Shown here: positions 47,796 to 61,632 of the stretch, piece by piece
How positions within the stretch are numbered: the stretch's first letter is position 1
How the letters are laid out: the number at the start of each line of letters is the position of its first letter
DNA from: Ampelocalamus luodianensis
Lineage: Eukaryota > Streptophyta > Magnoliopsida > Poales > Poaceae
Direction: 5' to 3'
Length of the DNA: 64,000 nucleotides
Assembly: GCA_036346255.1 (NCBI GenBank)
Contig: CM070632.1
Location: 19,361,408-19,425,407, forward strand
The notes under the pieces: generated by a model
Told to the model about the DNA's origin: nothing
What the model saw: only the letters and a program-made list of their open reading frames with translations
Database searches by the model: none
Position numbers and translations under genes: made by a program

Positions 47796-48032
47796 CACTA
47801 CTACAGAAAACGTCATCACAGACGGTTCGGAATCGTCTGTGTTTTTGTACGTTTGTGATAACTGGCGGTTATCACAGACGGTTAAAAAAACTGTCTGTGA
47901 TAAGTCACAACACAGACGGTTCTAGTTACCAACCGTCTGTGACATCCACATATCACAGACGGTTCATATTTAGAACCGTCTGTGATATGTGGATATCACA
48001 TATGATTCTAGTTACCAACTGTCTGTGATAGT
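47796..48032. repeat. Second CACTA left terminus and subterminal repeats
   Basis: CACTACTACAGAAAACG at 47796, then ATCACAGACGGTT / AACCGTCTGTGAT in alternating orientation to about 48032. It matches the fragment at 10316-10488 and the terminus at 13747. No paired right end lies nearby. Confidence 0.75.
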
Positions 48033-48271
48033 TCTTTCAGCCTAACTAATTTTTTTTTGATTTTCGGCTAGCCTCAGGAATTGCTAGCCATGCCCTCTGA
48101 AAACAAGCAGGCAGAAAATAGATACATACAGATGAATTAATCGTTGACAACTCAAAGTGATCATTTATAACTCAAAATCAGTTACAAAAGAATATGTATC
48201 AAATATTGTCGCTAGAGTTACAATTGAATTACAACTATTCAAACTGAATTACAATTAATGAATCAATTGTT

Positions 48272-49728
48272 TCAAGGTCGTTCAGCAGTGTTGATGGAGT
48301 AGTGAAACTCTCCGTCGGCGTTAATGATATCCGTCATGATGAAGGTGCAGAGCCTCCCTCGAACATCCGAGATCTCTCTCTGAACGAGTAAATCTAAATC
48401 TATATTCAAGCCCTGTAGCTAGCAAGAGTAAAGTAGTAAGCATATATATTTAAATTTATAATTAGAAAATAATTATTGCGAGATTGACCAACCTCGGGAT
48501 CCTTCAACTTAGCACTCATGAGAATCTGTATATGATAGCAAACGTAGAATGCACATTCTTCTGCTTTTTGCTGGCGGCACTGTAAAGTACCTGGTTCCTC
48601 TTTAGTATAATGACTAAAAGGACCCAGTGGTGCCTACTCATGTATGTCGCTACAGTCATTAAACCTAAGTTCGTGCTGCGTATAAAGTACAAATGAAATT
48701 TGTATAGCAAATAGTGAAGCACTTACTTCTGGTTGTAGAGCACCATTATGTAGTCCTTGTCGTTTTGAGCAAGCAATCCTGTCGTTAAGTATTTCTCGAT
48801 GTAGGATGCGTCTGCCAAGATGGTTTGCTCAGAGACCATATGTGGGTCGAGGAAACCCACCAGTTCTTTCAATCGCCGGGCATTTTTAATCATGTATCTA
48901 TACATAAGCAATGAGTTGTTATATTAATCGGTATTACGTGAATGTAGAACTTGATTGTACATACTTACAGTGTCCAGCATCGTAGAAGTGAGGCATCGAG
49001 GGCTTTGAGGTTGAATAGGTCGAATAAGTTATCGAAGCCCACGACGAAGGGGGCCGGCTCGTGGAGGAAATACTCCTCTGTGTATCTGACGGTGATTCCA
49101 TCAGCGCACCCTTTCTCTTTGGTCTCGTGCAAGTACCAGGTATGCAAACTCTGACAACCTAATCCAGCGTAGGCTAATACTGTGGTGGTCGCCAACGGAC
49201 TTCCGAAAGAGTATTTCTTAGGGTTAGGAGGCGGAAGCGCCTTAATGTTCTTCGATTTTGATTTGTCCTGAACGACTTGCCCGCTACGCGTCTTCCTGTG
49301 AGACGACTCGGGAACAGATACGGCGGCACGCTTTTTTTTTGTTCGTTCGGTGTCATCTCCATGGGAACCGATGAGGCGGGCTTCTGAAGCGAAGGTTGAG
49401 GTGTAGTCATGGAGGGTCCTGTTGGAGAGGCATGGTCGTGTCGAGATGGTTGGGGTGGAGTCATCAAAGGTTGAGGCGCACCTGCAGGTCGAGCGATGTC
49501 CTTCTTGGGTCCTGTTGGAGAGGCATGGTCGTGTCGAGATGGTTGGGGTGGAGTCATCAAAGGTTGAGGCGGCACTGCAGGGTCCACGGCGATGTCCTTC
49601 TTGGGCCACTGGATAAAACTATACACGACATCCCCTAGTGTTCTGATGTCGTCGTTCGGGCGAATCTCCAGCGGGACGACCCTAAAATTGTCATGTACCA
49701 TGTCTACCTGGACCCTGCCGTAACCCTG
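48272..49728 (-). pseudogene. CACTA Ulp1-like second gene, 3' part
   Basis: Minus-strand blocks in order: VHDNFRVVPLEIRPNDDIRT (49650-49700), Pro-rich duplicated linkers (49400-49600), GFDNLFDLFNLKALDASLL (48970-49040), DKDYIMVLYNQK (48730), HWVLLVIILKRN (48600-48640), CAFYVCYHI (48540-48570) and a last exon RLCTFIMTDIINADGEFHY ending in TGA at 48272-48274. His and Cys of the Ulp1 triad are visible, but the Asp-bearing YLDS stretch seen in the 11585 copy is altered here. The 5' part of the exon is separated by 11.9 kb of LTR array, so the gene is broken. Two direct copies of GTCCTGTTGGAGAGGCATGG show a short internal duplication. Confidence 0.7.
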
Positions 49729-52700
49729 TGTAAGACCCCGAGATTAATATCCCGGATCTTCTGTGCATAACTGAACTAGTCCCATGATCAGTGGCTAGCT
49801 CACACAGTAAACAAATGTGATAACACAACCACAAACGTTAAAAGTTATTAAATAACAACGGGGTTGATTACAAGATAGCCTTACAGGCAACATTAAATAA
49901 ACACAATGAAGACAATGAAGAAGTAGTAGGGTCCAGCAATGCCACGTGCAATCGATCGGGTAGCGCCTAGTCGTCATGATCCACACCAAGTGAAGTTCTT
50001 CTCCTCTCAAATTTGTTTGCAAAAAGCAAGAATGAGCACAACTTCCGTGCTCGCAAGTTACACCCGTCGGTAACAAAATGACATGCATATATGGATGTAA
50101 CAATAAAAGGCTTATAGGGTTATTTGTGCAAAACAAAGATTTGACGTTAAATACCATACTAAGTTCAAAAGCTCAAGTTTTATAAAATCTAAAATTGATC
50201 TTGAATTGATAACAATAGTGCGAGCACCAACGTAACACCAACATAAACACGGGCACCAACCCGGTCGCAACCTATAACTTTTCTCATGGACACCCATCCA
50301 TGTCAAACTGTTTTACAAAAATATTTTGAAATTGAAGTCTAACTTTGAGTGGCTTTGCCAAGATGTCCATGACCGTGGACACGGCTATTCGAATAGTTTG
50401 ACACTCTGCAGAGGTTGTACAACTTTACCCACAAGACATGAATTCTCTAGTTGTTTGGCATCCGTCGATACCACCGCCACTACCTTGGGTAAGGTCTAGA
50501 GTACGTGTCAAGGCCTTTACAATACGCTATCCCACCATAGTCCTCCTCGCTAAGGTTTCACCCCTTTGGACTACCCGTCCACAGGTTCAGCCCTCTTGCG
50601 CCAAAGGGACTAACAAATGTCATGAAAGACCACCCACTACAACAAAGAGGGACGACCATGATAGAACTTTGCAAATTAATCACCAGTCCCGCCCATACAG
50701 GACATGTGGTAGTACGATGTGGCTTAGCAAGATGCGGCTCGAAGACCGGTCCTTAACTGACCCAGGCGACAACCAACAGAACCCTGGCCTCAACCTACCC
50801 GGTTGAACCTGCATAAACTCGCACCCACGGACAACCATTTCGCCAAGTCCAAACCATCATTTTATTTTATCTTTCAAACAATTGTAAAACTCCCATGACA
50901 TGCCAATGTCAAGGGTACAATTTAAACAACATTTGACTTTTGGTGAAATTCCCAAATGAAACATATGTGATCTATAAGCATGGCTAAGCACAATATTTTC
51001 CAAATGTTCCCAGTCCATACTATTGTATCAACTAGGTTTTTATCTAAGGTGACAATATGTTTGATTTGATATCAAAATTGGCCATACAAAGGGATTTTAG
51101 GCATAACTATAATTTCAAAAACAAGGATTTAAATTACTAAATATAAATAAGCATGCAGTAATAATTTGAAACAGAACTTAAATAATTTTAAATAGTAGGT
51201 GCAAGTATGATCAAGAATGTAACTTGCCTTGCTTGCTTAGATGTTGTTCTTAAACGGCGTCGAAATCCGGCCGTCCGAAGTCGTCGAAATCTATACGCGT
51301 AAACGATCCGAATTCAAATAATACTCAAATACAAACCAAATAAAATCCAAAAAAATATAAAATAAATACTGGGACGAAGGTATCGACTTTATATGAATCT
51401 AGGAAGTTGAATCGACTGAATCGGAGTTCGTATGAGGGAGAACGAAATTCCGAAAGGTTGAAAATCACATGAAATGATAGAATTCCGAAAATACTATTCA
51501 CTAGAAATTGTATTTCGGATTGAATGGGATCAAGAAAAGAGTTTTATGGACATGGTGAGGATGTACGATGTAGAACACGTCGAGGCGAACCCAACGCCGC
51601 AGACGGTTCGGCCGGGAGACAGCGGATAGTGGCGAAACGCGACAGAGACGACCTTCGGGTTGACATCGTCGTTCCGGGCAAACGGAGAGGAGTTAGCGGG
51701 TGAGGTCTATGGCGAAATTAAGGAGGAACCATGGAGGACGCAACGCTCACCTTGGTTGGGGAAAACGCGCAAGATTGGCCAGTGGCGAGGAGAAAGCGAC
51801 GACGGGCAAAAGGACCGAATAATTAACAGATATTAAATAAAATCTAAAAATTACAAAATAAATACTAAAAAATAGTAGATGAATTTAGATGAATTTAGAA
51901 GGAAGAATCAATGGATTCGGAGTTTTTATGAGAGAGAACAAATTTTTGAAAGGATTAAAATGTGTATGTACAAAGTTGAAGCCATGACTAGATAATTGAG
52001 CACTGTTCACTGTCTTCCTCAACGAACAGCACGCATGGAAGAAAAAGAAAGGATGACAGCGCCGGCCAAAGGAAGGGAAGAGGTGACCGGCGAACGACAA
52101 AAATGGATTGCTCACCTTGCAACGAGGCCGTAGGAGGTGGCGGTGCGGCGAACGGTGACCGGTGATGGCGGCGGCGAGCGCACGGTCTCACGGTGGCGAC
52201 GATGCTCCGGCGAAGTTCCGGCGAAGGCGAGGGGAGCACCGCGTAGACGTCGCGAGGCGGCGATGGTGTGGTCGATGGTGGCGGGGCTCCACTGTAGGTG
52301 ACGCAAATGGCCGATGAACGGCGTTCGTCCTACGACGGAAAAACTTCGATTGTGGAGAGGATAAAGGAGGAGGAACTAAGATTTTCGGGGATGAATGAGG
52401 GAGATGAGAGGCACCCAGGGCTCTCTTATATAGGGGTGGAGGTGGACCATGGAGGGGGATCGACGTGCGTGGTGAACGTGGCGGCCGTTGCGGAAACCGA
52501 CGAATTCGTGCGCAAGAAAGAGGGGGAGGTGGGTGGAATGGGGGAGTTTAGATGAGGTGGTTTGAATGCCTGAGATTTCGGGAGGAATCGTGGAGAAAAT
52601 CGTGGGTTTTCAAAGGTTCCCGTGAGCTCCAATGGCCCTGCGCGTGTGTTGGATGCGTTCTGGACATAGGCTCTCGTGAGGAAGAAGGCAATAAGAGAGG

Positions 52701-53632
52701 AGAGAGAGAGAGAAAAAAAAGAAAGGGAATAAAGAAAATCCGAAAAATAAATTAAATCTGAAAATTCTAAGAAAATTTTATAAAATACTTTGGAACCTGG
52801 AAGGACCAAAATAATTTAGTTCAACTCATTTGGAGTTCATAAATATTTTCTATGAATTTTTCAAGTTAAAAGCATTTCGTAGTGTGAAAACAATTCAGTT
52901 TAAGGATCAATTTTCAAAACTATATTTTATATGCACTAAACAAGTTTGAAACCTATTTTAAAATAAAATTAATTTAAAATGAAAAATATCAAAACTGGTT
53001 TCACTTGATTTGGAGTTGAAACGAATTAGATATGAATTTTCAAAGTTAAATAGATATTCAGCGAGAAAATAATAAAAAAAAGAAATTGTCCAGACGGTCC
53101 GAACACCAAATTTTACTGTTCATAGTGTACTGTACATAGTTACTGTTCATGAGGTACGGGAGGCCCGAATAGTTTTTCTTGATTTTCGGATTTTAAAAAA
53201 AATCAATAAATCAAATTGATTTTTAGAAAATAGCAAATAGCGTCCAAAAATTCTAGAAAAATTCACAAAAATGTCTTGAATTATTTTTCACTTAATAAAA
53301 ATAATTCCAATTTAAATTTAGTTTTTATTTTTGTACAGTAATTATTTTTGTTTTAAAATAAATAGTAAAAAGCTTTTAAAATTCCCAAAAAAATCCAGAA
53401 ATTACTTAAAATTTATTTTTCACTTCAAATCCCATAAAAACTCATAAAACTCAATAAATTTTCTTTTTGGCTCTGAAACCACGAAATTAAATAATTGATT
53501 TTGTTTTTCTTTTAACAAAGAAAACTTGTTTTAAATTCCAGAAAATCAATAGAATTATTTGACAACTAGAAAATCCAATAAAATAATATCTTTATTTATT
53601 TTATTTTGGTAACAGAACTTTGGGATGTTACA
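49729..53632 (-). repeat. LTR 1, 3904 bp
   Basis: Full-length copy. The ORFs read in it recur in LTR 2 at the same offsets. It contains the block shared with the giant-LTR element at about 50345-50450. Confidence 0.92.
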
Positions 53633-54436
53633 AACTACCCCCCTTAAAAGGAATCTCGTCCCCGAGATTCGGAGAGGCTAGAAAGAAAGAAGATTGACAC
53701 ATGATAAATGTATTGAGAGATAGAAAGAGTCTATCTTTAAGTTGGCTTCATGTCCATGGTATTGAGTTATTCAAAGTTTGAAGTATCAATTCGTCCTTGA
53801 AATCTCTTGTGCATCGACGAGTTAGGTTGTCCAACGGATTGTTAGAGAAGAGCGAAAAGCAAAGGATGAGAAAGAAAGCTATGAGGAGAGAAATCTATCC
53901 ATTTGAAGCAAACGTTGCACATAAGGTCAAAAGATCTACGTACGACGTACCAAAAGAAAATATACAATACAAGTTAAGAAAGAATACAACGTTCTACTCG
54001 ATCGATACTCGTAAGCTGGCGAAACGACTCAATACACTAATGAGTATCGCAAGCTTAAGCTATATGGTTGGTGATATCGCAACTTCGCTACGGTCTTGAT
54101 GAATCTTGCATGTTGTCCTTGATTGATAGCGATGACTCGACGATTTTACGATGCTCTCTCGGTGGCTTCATATCTTTTAGTATCGAACGTAATGGTAAGA
54201 ACATATTAACCATCTATAGAAATTTTCAAGGAGAGGAGGATCCATTTAACATTATAAAATGGTGAAGAGAGAATTAGGTAAGAAAGAATTACGATGAGAA
54301 GGCTAAAGATAGATAGATGACCAAGATGAGGGGAGAACATTTTTTTTTGTTGTGTCAAATAAGTTTTGAAGATTTTCAAATAACGGCCATTCTAACTAGG
54401 TCACGACCTACAGTCGACATGGCTCTGATACCACTT
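53633..54436 (-). other. Internal region 1, non-coding
   Basis: Polypurine tract at 53633-53651 and primer site at 54421-54433, both read on the minus strand. GAATCTCGGGGACGAGATTC precedes the tract on that strand, a relic of gypsy polyprotein ends. The only ORFs are on the opposite strand (53797-54099) and are not thought to be genes. Confidence 0.85.
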
Positions 54437-57400
54437 TGTAAGACCCCGAGATTAATATCCCGGATCTTCTGTGCATAACTGAACTAGTCCCATGATCAGT
54501 GGCTAGCTCACACAGTAAACAAATGTGATAACACAACCACAAACGTTAAAAGTTATTAAATAACAACAGGGTTGATTACAAGATAGCCTTACAGGGCAAC
54601 ATTAAATAAACACAGCGGAAGACAATGAAGAAGTAGTAGGGTCCAGCAATCTGCCACAGGCAATCGACTGGGGTAGCGGCCTAGTCGTCATGATCCACAC
54701 CTGAAGTGAAGTTCTTCTCCTCTGAAATTTGTTTGCAAAAAGCAAGAATGAGCACAACTTCCGTGCTCGCAAGTTACACCCGTCAGGTAACAAAATGACA
54801 TGCATATATGGATGTAACAATAAAAAGGCTTATAGGGTTATTTGTGCAAAACAGCATTTGACGTTAAATACCATACTAAGTTCAAAAGCTCAAGTTTTAT
54901 AAAATCTAAAATTGATCTTGAATTGATAACAATAGTGCAGGCACCAACGTAACACCAACATAAACACGGGCACCAACCCGGTCGCAACCCATAACTTTTC
55001 TCATGGACACCCATCCATGTCAAACTGCTTTACAAAAATATTTTGAAATTGAAGTCTAACTTTGAGTGGCTTTGCCAGCATGTCCATGACCGTGGACACG
55101 GCTATTCGAATAGTTTGACACTCTGCAGAGGTTGTACAACTTTACCCACAAGACATGAATTCTCTAGTTGTTTGGCATCCGTCGATACCACCGCTCACTA
55201 CCTTGGGTAAGCAGTCTAGAGTACGTGTCAAGGCCTTTACAATACGCTATCCCACCATAGTCCTCCCTCGTTAAGGTTTCACCCCTTTGGACTACCCGTC
55301 CACGAGGTTCGAGCCCTCTTGCGCCAGTGGGACTAACAAATGTCATGAAAGACCACCCACTACAACAAAGAGGGACGACCATGATGGAACTTTGCAAATT
55401 AATCACCAGTCCCGCCCATACAGGACATGTGGTAGTACGATGTGGCTTAGCAAGATGCGGCTCGAAGACCGGTCCTTAACTGACCAAGGCGACAACCAAC
55501 AGAACCCTGGCCTCAACCTACCCGGTTGAACCCGTGCATAAACCTGCACCCACCAGACAACCATTTCGCCCAAGTCCAAACCATCATTTTATTTTATCTT
55601 TCAAACAATTGTAAAACTCCCATGACATGCCAATGTCAAGGGTACAATTTAAACAACATTTGACTTTTGGCTGAAATTCCCCAAATGAAACATATGTGAT
55701 CTATAAGCATGGCTAAGCACAATATTTTCCAAATGTTCCCAGTCCATACTATTGTATCAACTAGGTTTTTATCTAAGGTGACAATATGTTTGATTTGATA
55801 TCAAAATTGGCCATACAAAGGGATTTTAGGCATAACTATAATTTCAAAAACAAGGATTTAAATTACTAAATATAAATAAGCATGCAGTAATAATTTGAAA
55901 CAGAACTTAAATAATTTTAAATAGTAGGTGCAAGTATGATCAAGAATGTAACTTGCCTTGCTTGCTTAGATGTTATTCTTAAACGGCGTCAAATCCGTAG
56001 TCCAAGTCGTCGAAATCTATACGCGTAAACGATCCGAATTCAAATAATACTCAAATACAAACCAAATAAAATCCAAAAAAATATAAAATAAATACTGGGA
56101 CGAAGGTATCGACTTTATATGAATCTAGGAAGTTGAATCGACTGAATCGGAGTTCGTATGAGGGAGAACGAAATTCCGAAAGGTTGAAAATCACATGAAA
56201 TGATAGAATTCCGAAAATACTATTCACTAGAAATTGTATTTCGGATTGAATGGGATCAAGAAAAGAGTTTTATGGACATGGTGAGGATGTACGATGTAGA
56301 ACACGTCGAGGCGAACCCAACGCCGCAGACGGTTCGGCCGGGAGACATCGGATAGTGGCGGAACGCGACAGAGACGACCTTCGGGTTGACATCGTCGTTC
56401 CGGGCAAACGGAGAGGAGTTAGCGGGTGAGGTCTATGGCGAAATTAAGGAGGAACCATGGAGGACGCAACGCTCACCTTGGTTGGGGAAAACGCGCAAGA
56501 TTGGCCAGTGGCGAGGAGAAAGGCGACGACGGGCAAAAAGGACCGAATAATTAACAGATATTAAATAAAATCTAAAAATTACAAAATAAATACTAAAAAT
56601 AGTAGATGAATTTAGATGAATTTAGGAGGAAGAATCAATGGATTCAGAGTTTTTATGAGAGAGAACAAATTTTTGAAAGGATTAAAATGTGTATGTACAA
56701 AGTTGAAGCCATGACTAGATAATTGAGCACTGTTCATTGTCTTCCTCAACGAACAGCACGCATGGAAGAAAAAGAAAGGATGACAGCGCCGGCCAAAGGA
56801 AGGGAAGAGGTGACCGGCGAACGACAAAAATGGATTGCTCACCTTGCAACGAGGCCGTAGGAGGTGGCGGTGCGGCGAACGGTGACCGGTGACGGCGGCG
56901 GCGAGCGCACGGTCTCACGGTGGCGACGATGCTCCGGCGAAGTTCCGGTGAAGGCGAGGGGAGCACCGCGTAGAACGTCGCGAGGCGAAGCCAGTGGTGT
57001 GGTCGATGGTGGCGGGGCTCCACTGTAGGTGACGCAAATGGCCGATGAACGGCGTTCGTCCTACGACGGAAAAACTTCGATTGTGGAGAGGATAAAGGGA
57101 GGGAGGAACTAAGATTTTCGGGGATGAATGAGGGAGATGAGAGGCACCCAGGGCTCTCTTATATAGGGGTGGAGGTGGACCATGGAGGGGGATCGACGTG
57201 CGTGGTGAACGTGGCGGCCGTTGCGGAAACCGACGAATTCGTGCGCAAGAAAGAGGGGGAGGTGGGTGGAATGGGGGAGTTTAGATGAGGTGGTTTGAAT
57301 GCCTGAGATTTCGGGAGGAATCGTGGAGAAAATCGTGGGTTTTCAAAGGTTCCCGTGAGCTCCAATGGCCCTGCGCGTGTGTTGGATGCGTTCGGACATA

Positions 57401-58357
57401 GGCTCTCGTGAGGAAGAAGGCAATAAGAGAGAGAGAGAGAGAAAAAAAGAAAGGGAATAAAGAAAATCCGAAAAATAAATTAAATCTGAAAATTCTAAGA
57501 AAATTTTATAAAATACTTTGGAACCTGGAAGGACCAAAATAATTTAGTTCAACTCATTTGGAGTTCATAAATATTTTCTATGAATTTTTCAAGTTAAAAG
57601 CATTTCAGTAGTGTGAAAACAATTCACTTTAAGGATCAATTTTCAAAACTATATTTTATATGCACTAAACAAGTTTGAAACCTATTTTAAAATAAAATTA
57701 ATTTAAAATGAAAAATATCAAAACTGGTTTCACTTGATTTGGAGTTGAAACGAATTAGATATGAATTTTCAAAGTTAAATAGATATTCAGCGAGAAAATA
57801 ATAAAAAAAAGAAATTGTCCAGACGGTCCGAACACCAAATTTTACTGTTCATAGTGTACTGTACATAGTTACTGTTCATGAGGTACGGAGGCCGAATAGT
57901 TTTTCTTGATTTTCGGATTTTAAAAAAAATCAATAAATCAAATTGATTTTTAGAAAATAGCAAATAGCGTCCAAAAATTCTAGAAAAATTCACAAAAATG
58001 TCTTGAATTATTTTTCACTTAATAAAAATAATTCCAATTTAAATTTAGTTTTTATTTTTGTACAGTAATTATTTTTGTTTTAAAATAAATAGTAAAAAGC
58101 TTTTAAAATTCCCAAAAATTCCAGAAATTACTTAAAATTTATTTTTCACTTCAAATCCCATAAAAACTCATAAAACTCAATAAATTTTCTTTTTGGCTCT
58201 GAAACCACGAAATTAAATAATTGATTTTGTTTTCTTTTAACAAAGAAAACTTGTTTTAAATTCCAGAAAATCAATAGAATTATTTGACAACTAGAAAATC
58301 CAATAAAATAATATCTTTATTTATTTTATTTTGGTAACAGAACTTTGGGATGTTACA
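54437..58357 (-). repeat. LTR 2, 3921 bp
   Basis: Nearly identical to LTR 1. Most differences are one- to three-base indels. Confidence 0.92.
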
Positions 58358-59168
58358 AACTACCCCCCTTAAAAGGAATCTCGTCCCCGAGATTCGGAGA
58401 GGCTAGAAAGAAAGAAGATTGACACATGATAAATGTATTGAGAGATAGAAAGAGTCTATCTTTAAGTTGGCTTCATGTCCATGGTATTGAGTTATTCAAA
58501 GTTTGAAGTATCAATTCGTCCTTGAAATCTCTTGTGCATCGACGAGTTAGGTTGTCCAACGGATTGTTAGAGAAGAGCGAAAAGCAAAGGATGAGAAAGA
58601 AAGCTATGAGGAGAGAAATCTATCCATTTGAAGCAAACGTTGCACATAAGGTCAAAAGATCTACGTACGACGTACCAAAAGAAAATATACAATACAAGTT
58701 AAGAAAGAATACAACGTTCTACTCGATCGATACTCGTAAGCTGGCGAAACGACTCAATACACGGAATGAGTATCGGCAAGCTTAAGCTATATGGTTGGGC
58801 TGATATCGCAACTTCTGCTTACGGTCTTCGATGAATCTTGCATGTTGTCCTTGATTGATAGCGATGACTCGACGATTTTACGATGCTCTCTCGGTGGCTT
58901 CATATCTTTTAGTATCGAACGTAATGGTAAGAACATATTAACCATCTATAGAAATTTTCAAGGAGAGGAGGATCCATTTAACATTATAAAATGGTGAAGA
59001 GAGAATTAGGTAAGAAAGAATTACGATGAGAAGGCTAAAGATAGATAGATGACCAAGATGAGGGGAGAACATTTTTTTTTGTTGTGTCAAATAAGTTTTG
59101 AAGATTTTCAAATAACGGCCATTCTAACTAGGTCACGACCTACAGTCGACATGGCTCTGATACCACTT
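58358..59168 (-). other. Internal region 2, non-coding
   Basis: Nearly identical to internal region 1, with small indels near 58760-58830. Same primer and polypurine sites. Confidence 0.85.
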
Positions 59169-61632
59169 TGTAAGACCCCGAGATTAATATCCCGGATCTT
59201 CTGTGCATAACTGAACTAGTCCCATGATCAGTGGCTAGCTCACACAGTAAACAAATGTGATAACACAACCACAAACGTTAAAAGTTATTAAATAACAACA
59301 GGGTTGATTACAAGATAGCCTTACAGGGCAACATTAAATAAACACAATGAAGACAATGAAGAAGTAGTAGGGTCCACAATCGCCACAGCAATCGATGGGG
59401 TAGCGGCCTAGTCGTCATGATCCACACCTGAAGTGAAGTTCTTCTCCTCTGAAATTTGTTTGCAAAAAGCAAGAATGAGCACAACTTCCGTGCTCGCAAG
59501 TTACACCCGTCAGGTAACAAAATGACATGCATATATGGATGTAACAATAAAAAGGCTTATAGGGTTATTTGTGCAAAACAGCATTTGACGTTAAATACCA
59601 TACTAAGTTCAAAAGCTCAAGTTTTATAAAATCTAAAATTGATCTTGAATTGATAACAATAGTGCAGGCACCAACGTAACACCAACATAAACACGGGCAC
59701 CAACCCGGGGCTGCAACCCATAACTTTTCTCATGGACACCCATCCATGTCAAACTGTTTTACAAAAATATTTTGAAATTGAAGTCTAACTTTGAGTGGCT
59801 TTGCCAGCATGTCCATGACCGTGGACACGGCTATTCGAATAGTTTGACACTCTGCAGAGGTTGTACAACTTTACCCACAAGACATGAATTCTCTAGTTGT
59901 TTGGCATCCGTCGATACCACCGCTCACTACCTTGGGTAAGCAGTCTAGAGTACGTGTCAAGGCCTTTACAATACGCTATCCCACCATAGTCCTCCTCGTT
60001 AAGGTTTCACCCCTTTGGACTACCCGTCCACAGGTTCAGCCCCTCTTGCGCCAGTGGGACTAACAAATGTCATGAAAGACCACCCACTACAACGAGGGGG
60101 ACGACCATGATGGAACTTTGCAAATTAATCAGCCAGGTCCTGCCCATACAGGACATGTGGTAGTACGATGTGGCTTAGCAAGATGCGGCTCGAAGACCGG
60201 TCCTTAACTGACCCAGGCGACAACCAACGAACCACGGCCTCAACCTACCGGTTGAACCTGCATAAACTGCACCCACGGACAACCATTTCGCCAAGTCCAA
60301 ACCATCATTTTATTTTATCTTTCAAACAATTGTAAAACTCCCATGACATGCCAATGTCAAGGGTACAATTTAAACAACATTTGACTTTTGGTGAAATTCC
60401 CAAATGAAACATATGTGATCTATAAGCATGGCTAAGCACAATATTTTCCAAATGTTCCCGATCCATACTATTGTATCAACTAGGTTTTTATCTAAGGTGA
60501 CAATATGTTTGATTTGATATCAAAATTGGCCATACAAAGGGATTTTAGGCATAACTATAATTTCAAAAACAAGGATTTAAATTACTAAATATAAATAAGC
60601 ATGCAGTAATAATTTGAAACAGAACTTAAATAATTTTAAATAGTAGGTGCAAGTATGATCAAGAATGTAACTTGCCTTGCTTGCTTAGATGTTGTTCTTA
60701 AGCGGCGTCAAATCCGTAGTCCAAGTCGTCGAAATCTATACGCGTAAACGATCCGAATTCAAATAATACTCAAATACAAACCAAATAAAATCCAAAAAAA
60801 TATAAAATAAATACTGGGACGAAGGTATCGACTTTATATGAATCTAGGAAGTTGAATCGACTGAATCGGAGTTCGTATGAGGGAGAACGAAATTCCGAAA
60901 GGTTGAAAATCACATGAAATGATAGAATTCCGAAAATACTATTCACTAGAAATTGTATTTCGGATTGAATGGGATCAAGAAAAGAGTTTTATGGACATGG
61001 TGAGGATGTACGATGTAGAACACGTCGAGGCGAACCCAACGCCGCAGACGGTTCGGCCGGGAGACAGCGGATAGTGGCGAAACGCGACAGAGACGACCTT
61101 CGGGTTGACATCGTCGTTCCGGGCAAACGGAGAGGAGTTAGCGGGTGAGGTCTATGGCGAAATTAAGGAGGAACCATGGAGGACGCAACGCTCACCTTGG
61201 TTGGGGAAAACGCGCAAGATTGGCCAGTGGCGAGGAGAAAGGCGACGACGGGCAAAAAGGACCGAATAATTAACAGATATTAAATAAAATCTAAAAATTA
61301 CAAAATAAATACTAAAAAATAGTAGATGAATTTAGATGAATTTAGGAGGAAGAATCAATGGATTCGGAGTTTTTATGAGAGAGAACAAATTTTTGAAAGG
61401 ATTAAAATGTGTATGTACAAAGTTGAAGCCATGACTAGATAATTGAGCACTGTTCACTGTCTTCCTCAACGAACAAAGACGCATGGAAGAAAAAGAAAGG
61501 ATGACAAATACGGCCAAAGGAAGGGAAGAGGTGACCGTGACGACAAAAATGGATTGCTCACCTTGCAACGAGGCCGTAGGAGGTGGCGGTGCGTCGAACG
61601 GAACTTTGGGAACAGAACTTTGGGATGTTACA
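59169..61632 (-). repeat. LTR 3, internally deleted, 2464 bp
   Basis: Follows LTR 1 and 2 until about 61600 (GGTGGCGGTGCG) and then jumps to the last bases of the LTR, losing about 1.46 kb. AACTTTGGGA appears twice at the junction. Confidence 0.9.

Larger units (their letters stand above)
49729..61632 (-). mobile_element. LTR-internal-LTR-internal-LTR retroelement array
   Basis: Three LTRs (49729-53632, 54437-58357, 59169-61632) alternate with two internal regions (804 and 811 bp). CCCTG flanks the whole array (49724-49728 and 61633-61637), so it derives from one insertion that later gained a second unit, most simply by unequal LTR recombination. Read on the minus strand, each LTR runs TGTAACATCCC to GGGGTCTTACA. 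Primer sites (reverse GGCTCTGATACCA) and polypurine tracts (reverse ACCCCCCTT) border both internal regions. No gag or pol is encoded, so it is non-autonomous. Confidence 0.93.

Noticed and set aside
53797..54265. ORFs on the plus strand of the array's internal regions (also 58522-58997)
   Set aside because: They run against the element's sense strand, have no domain, and exist twice only because the region is duplicated.
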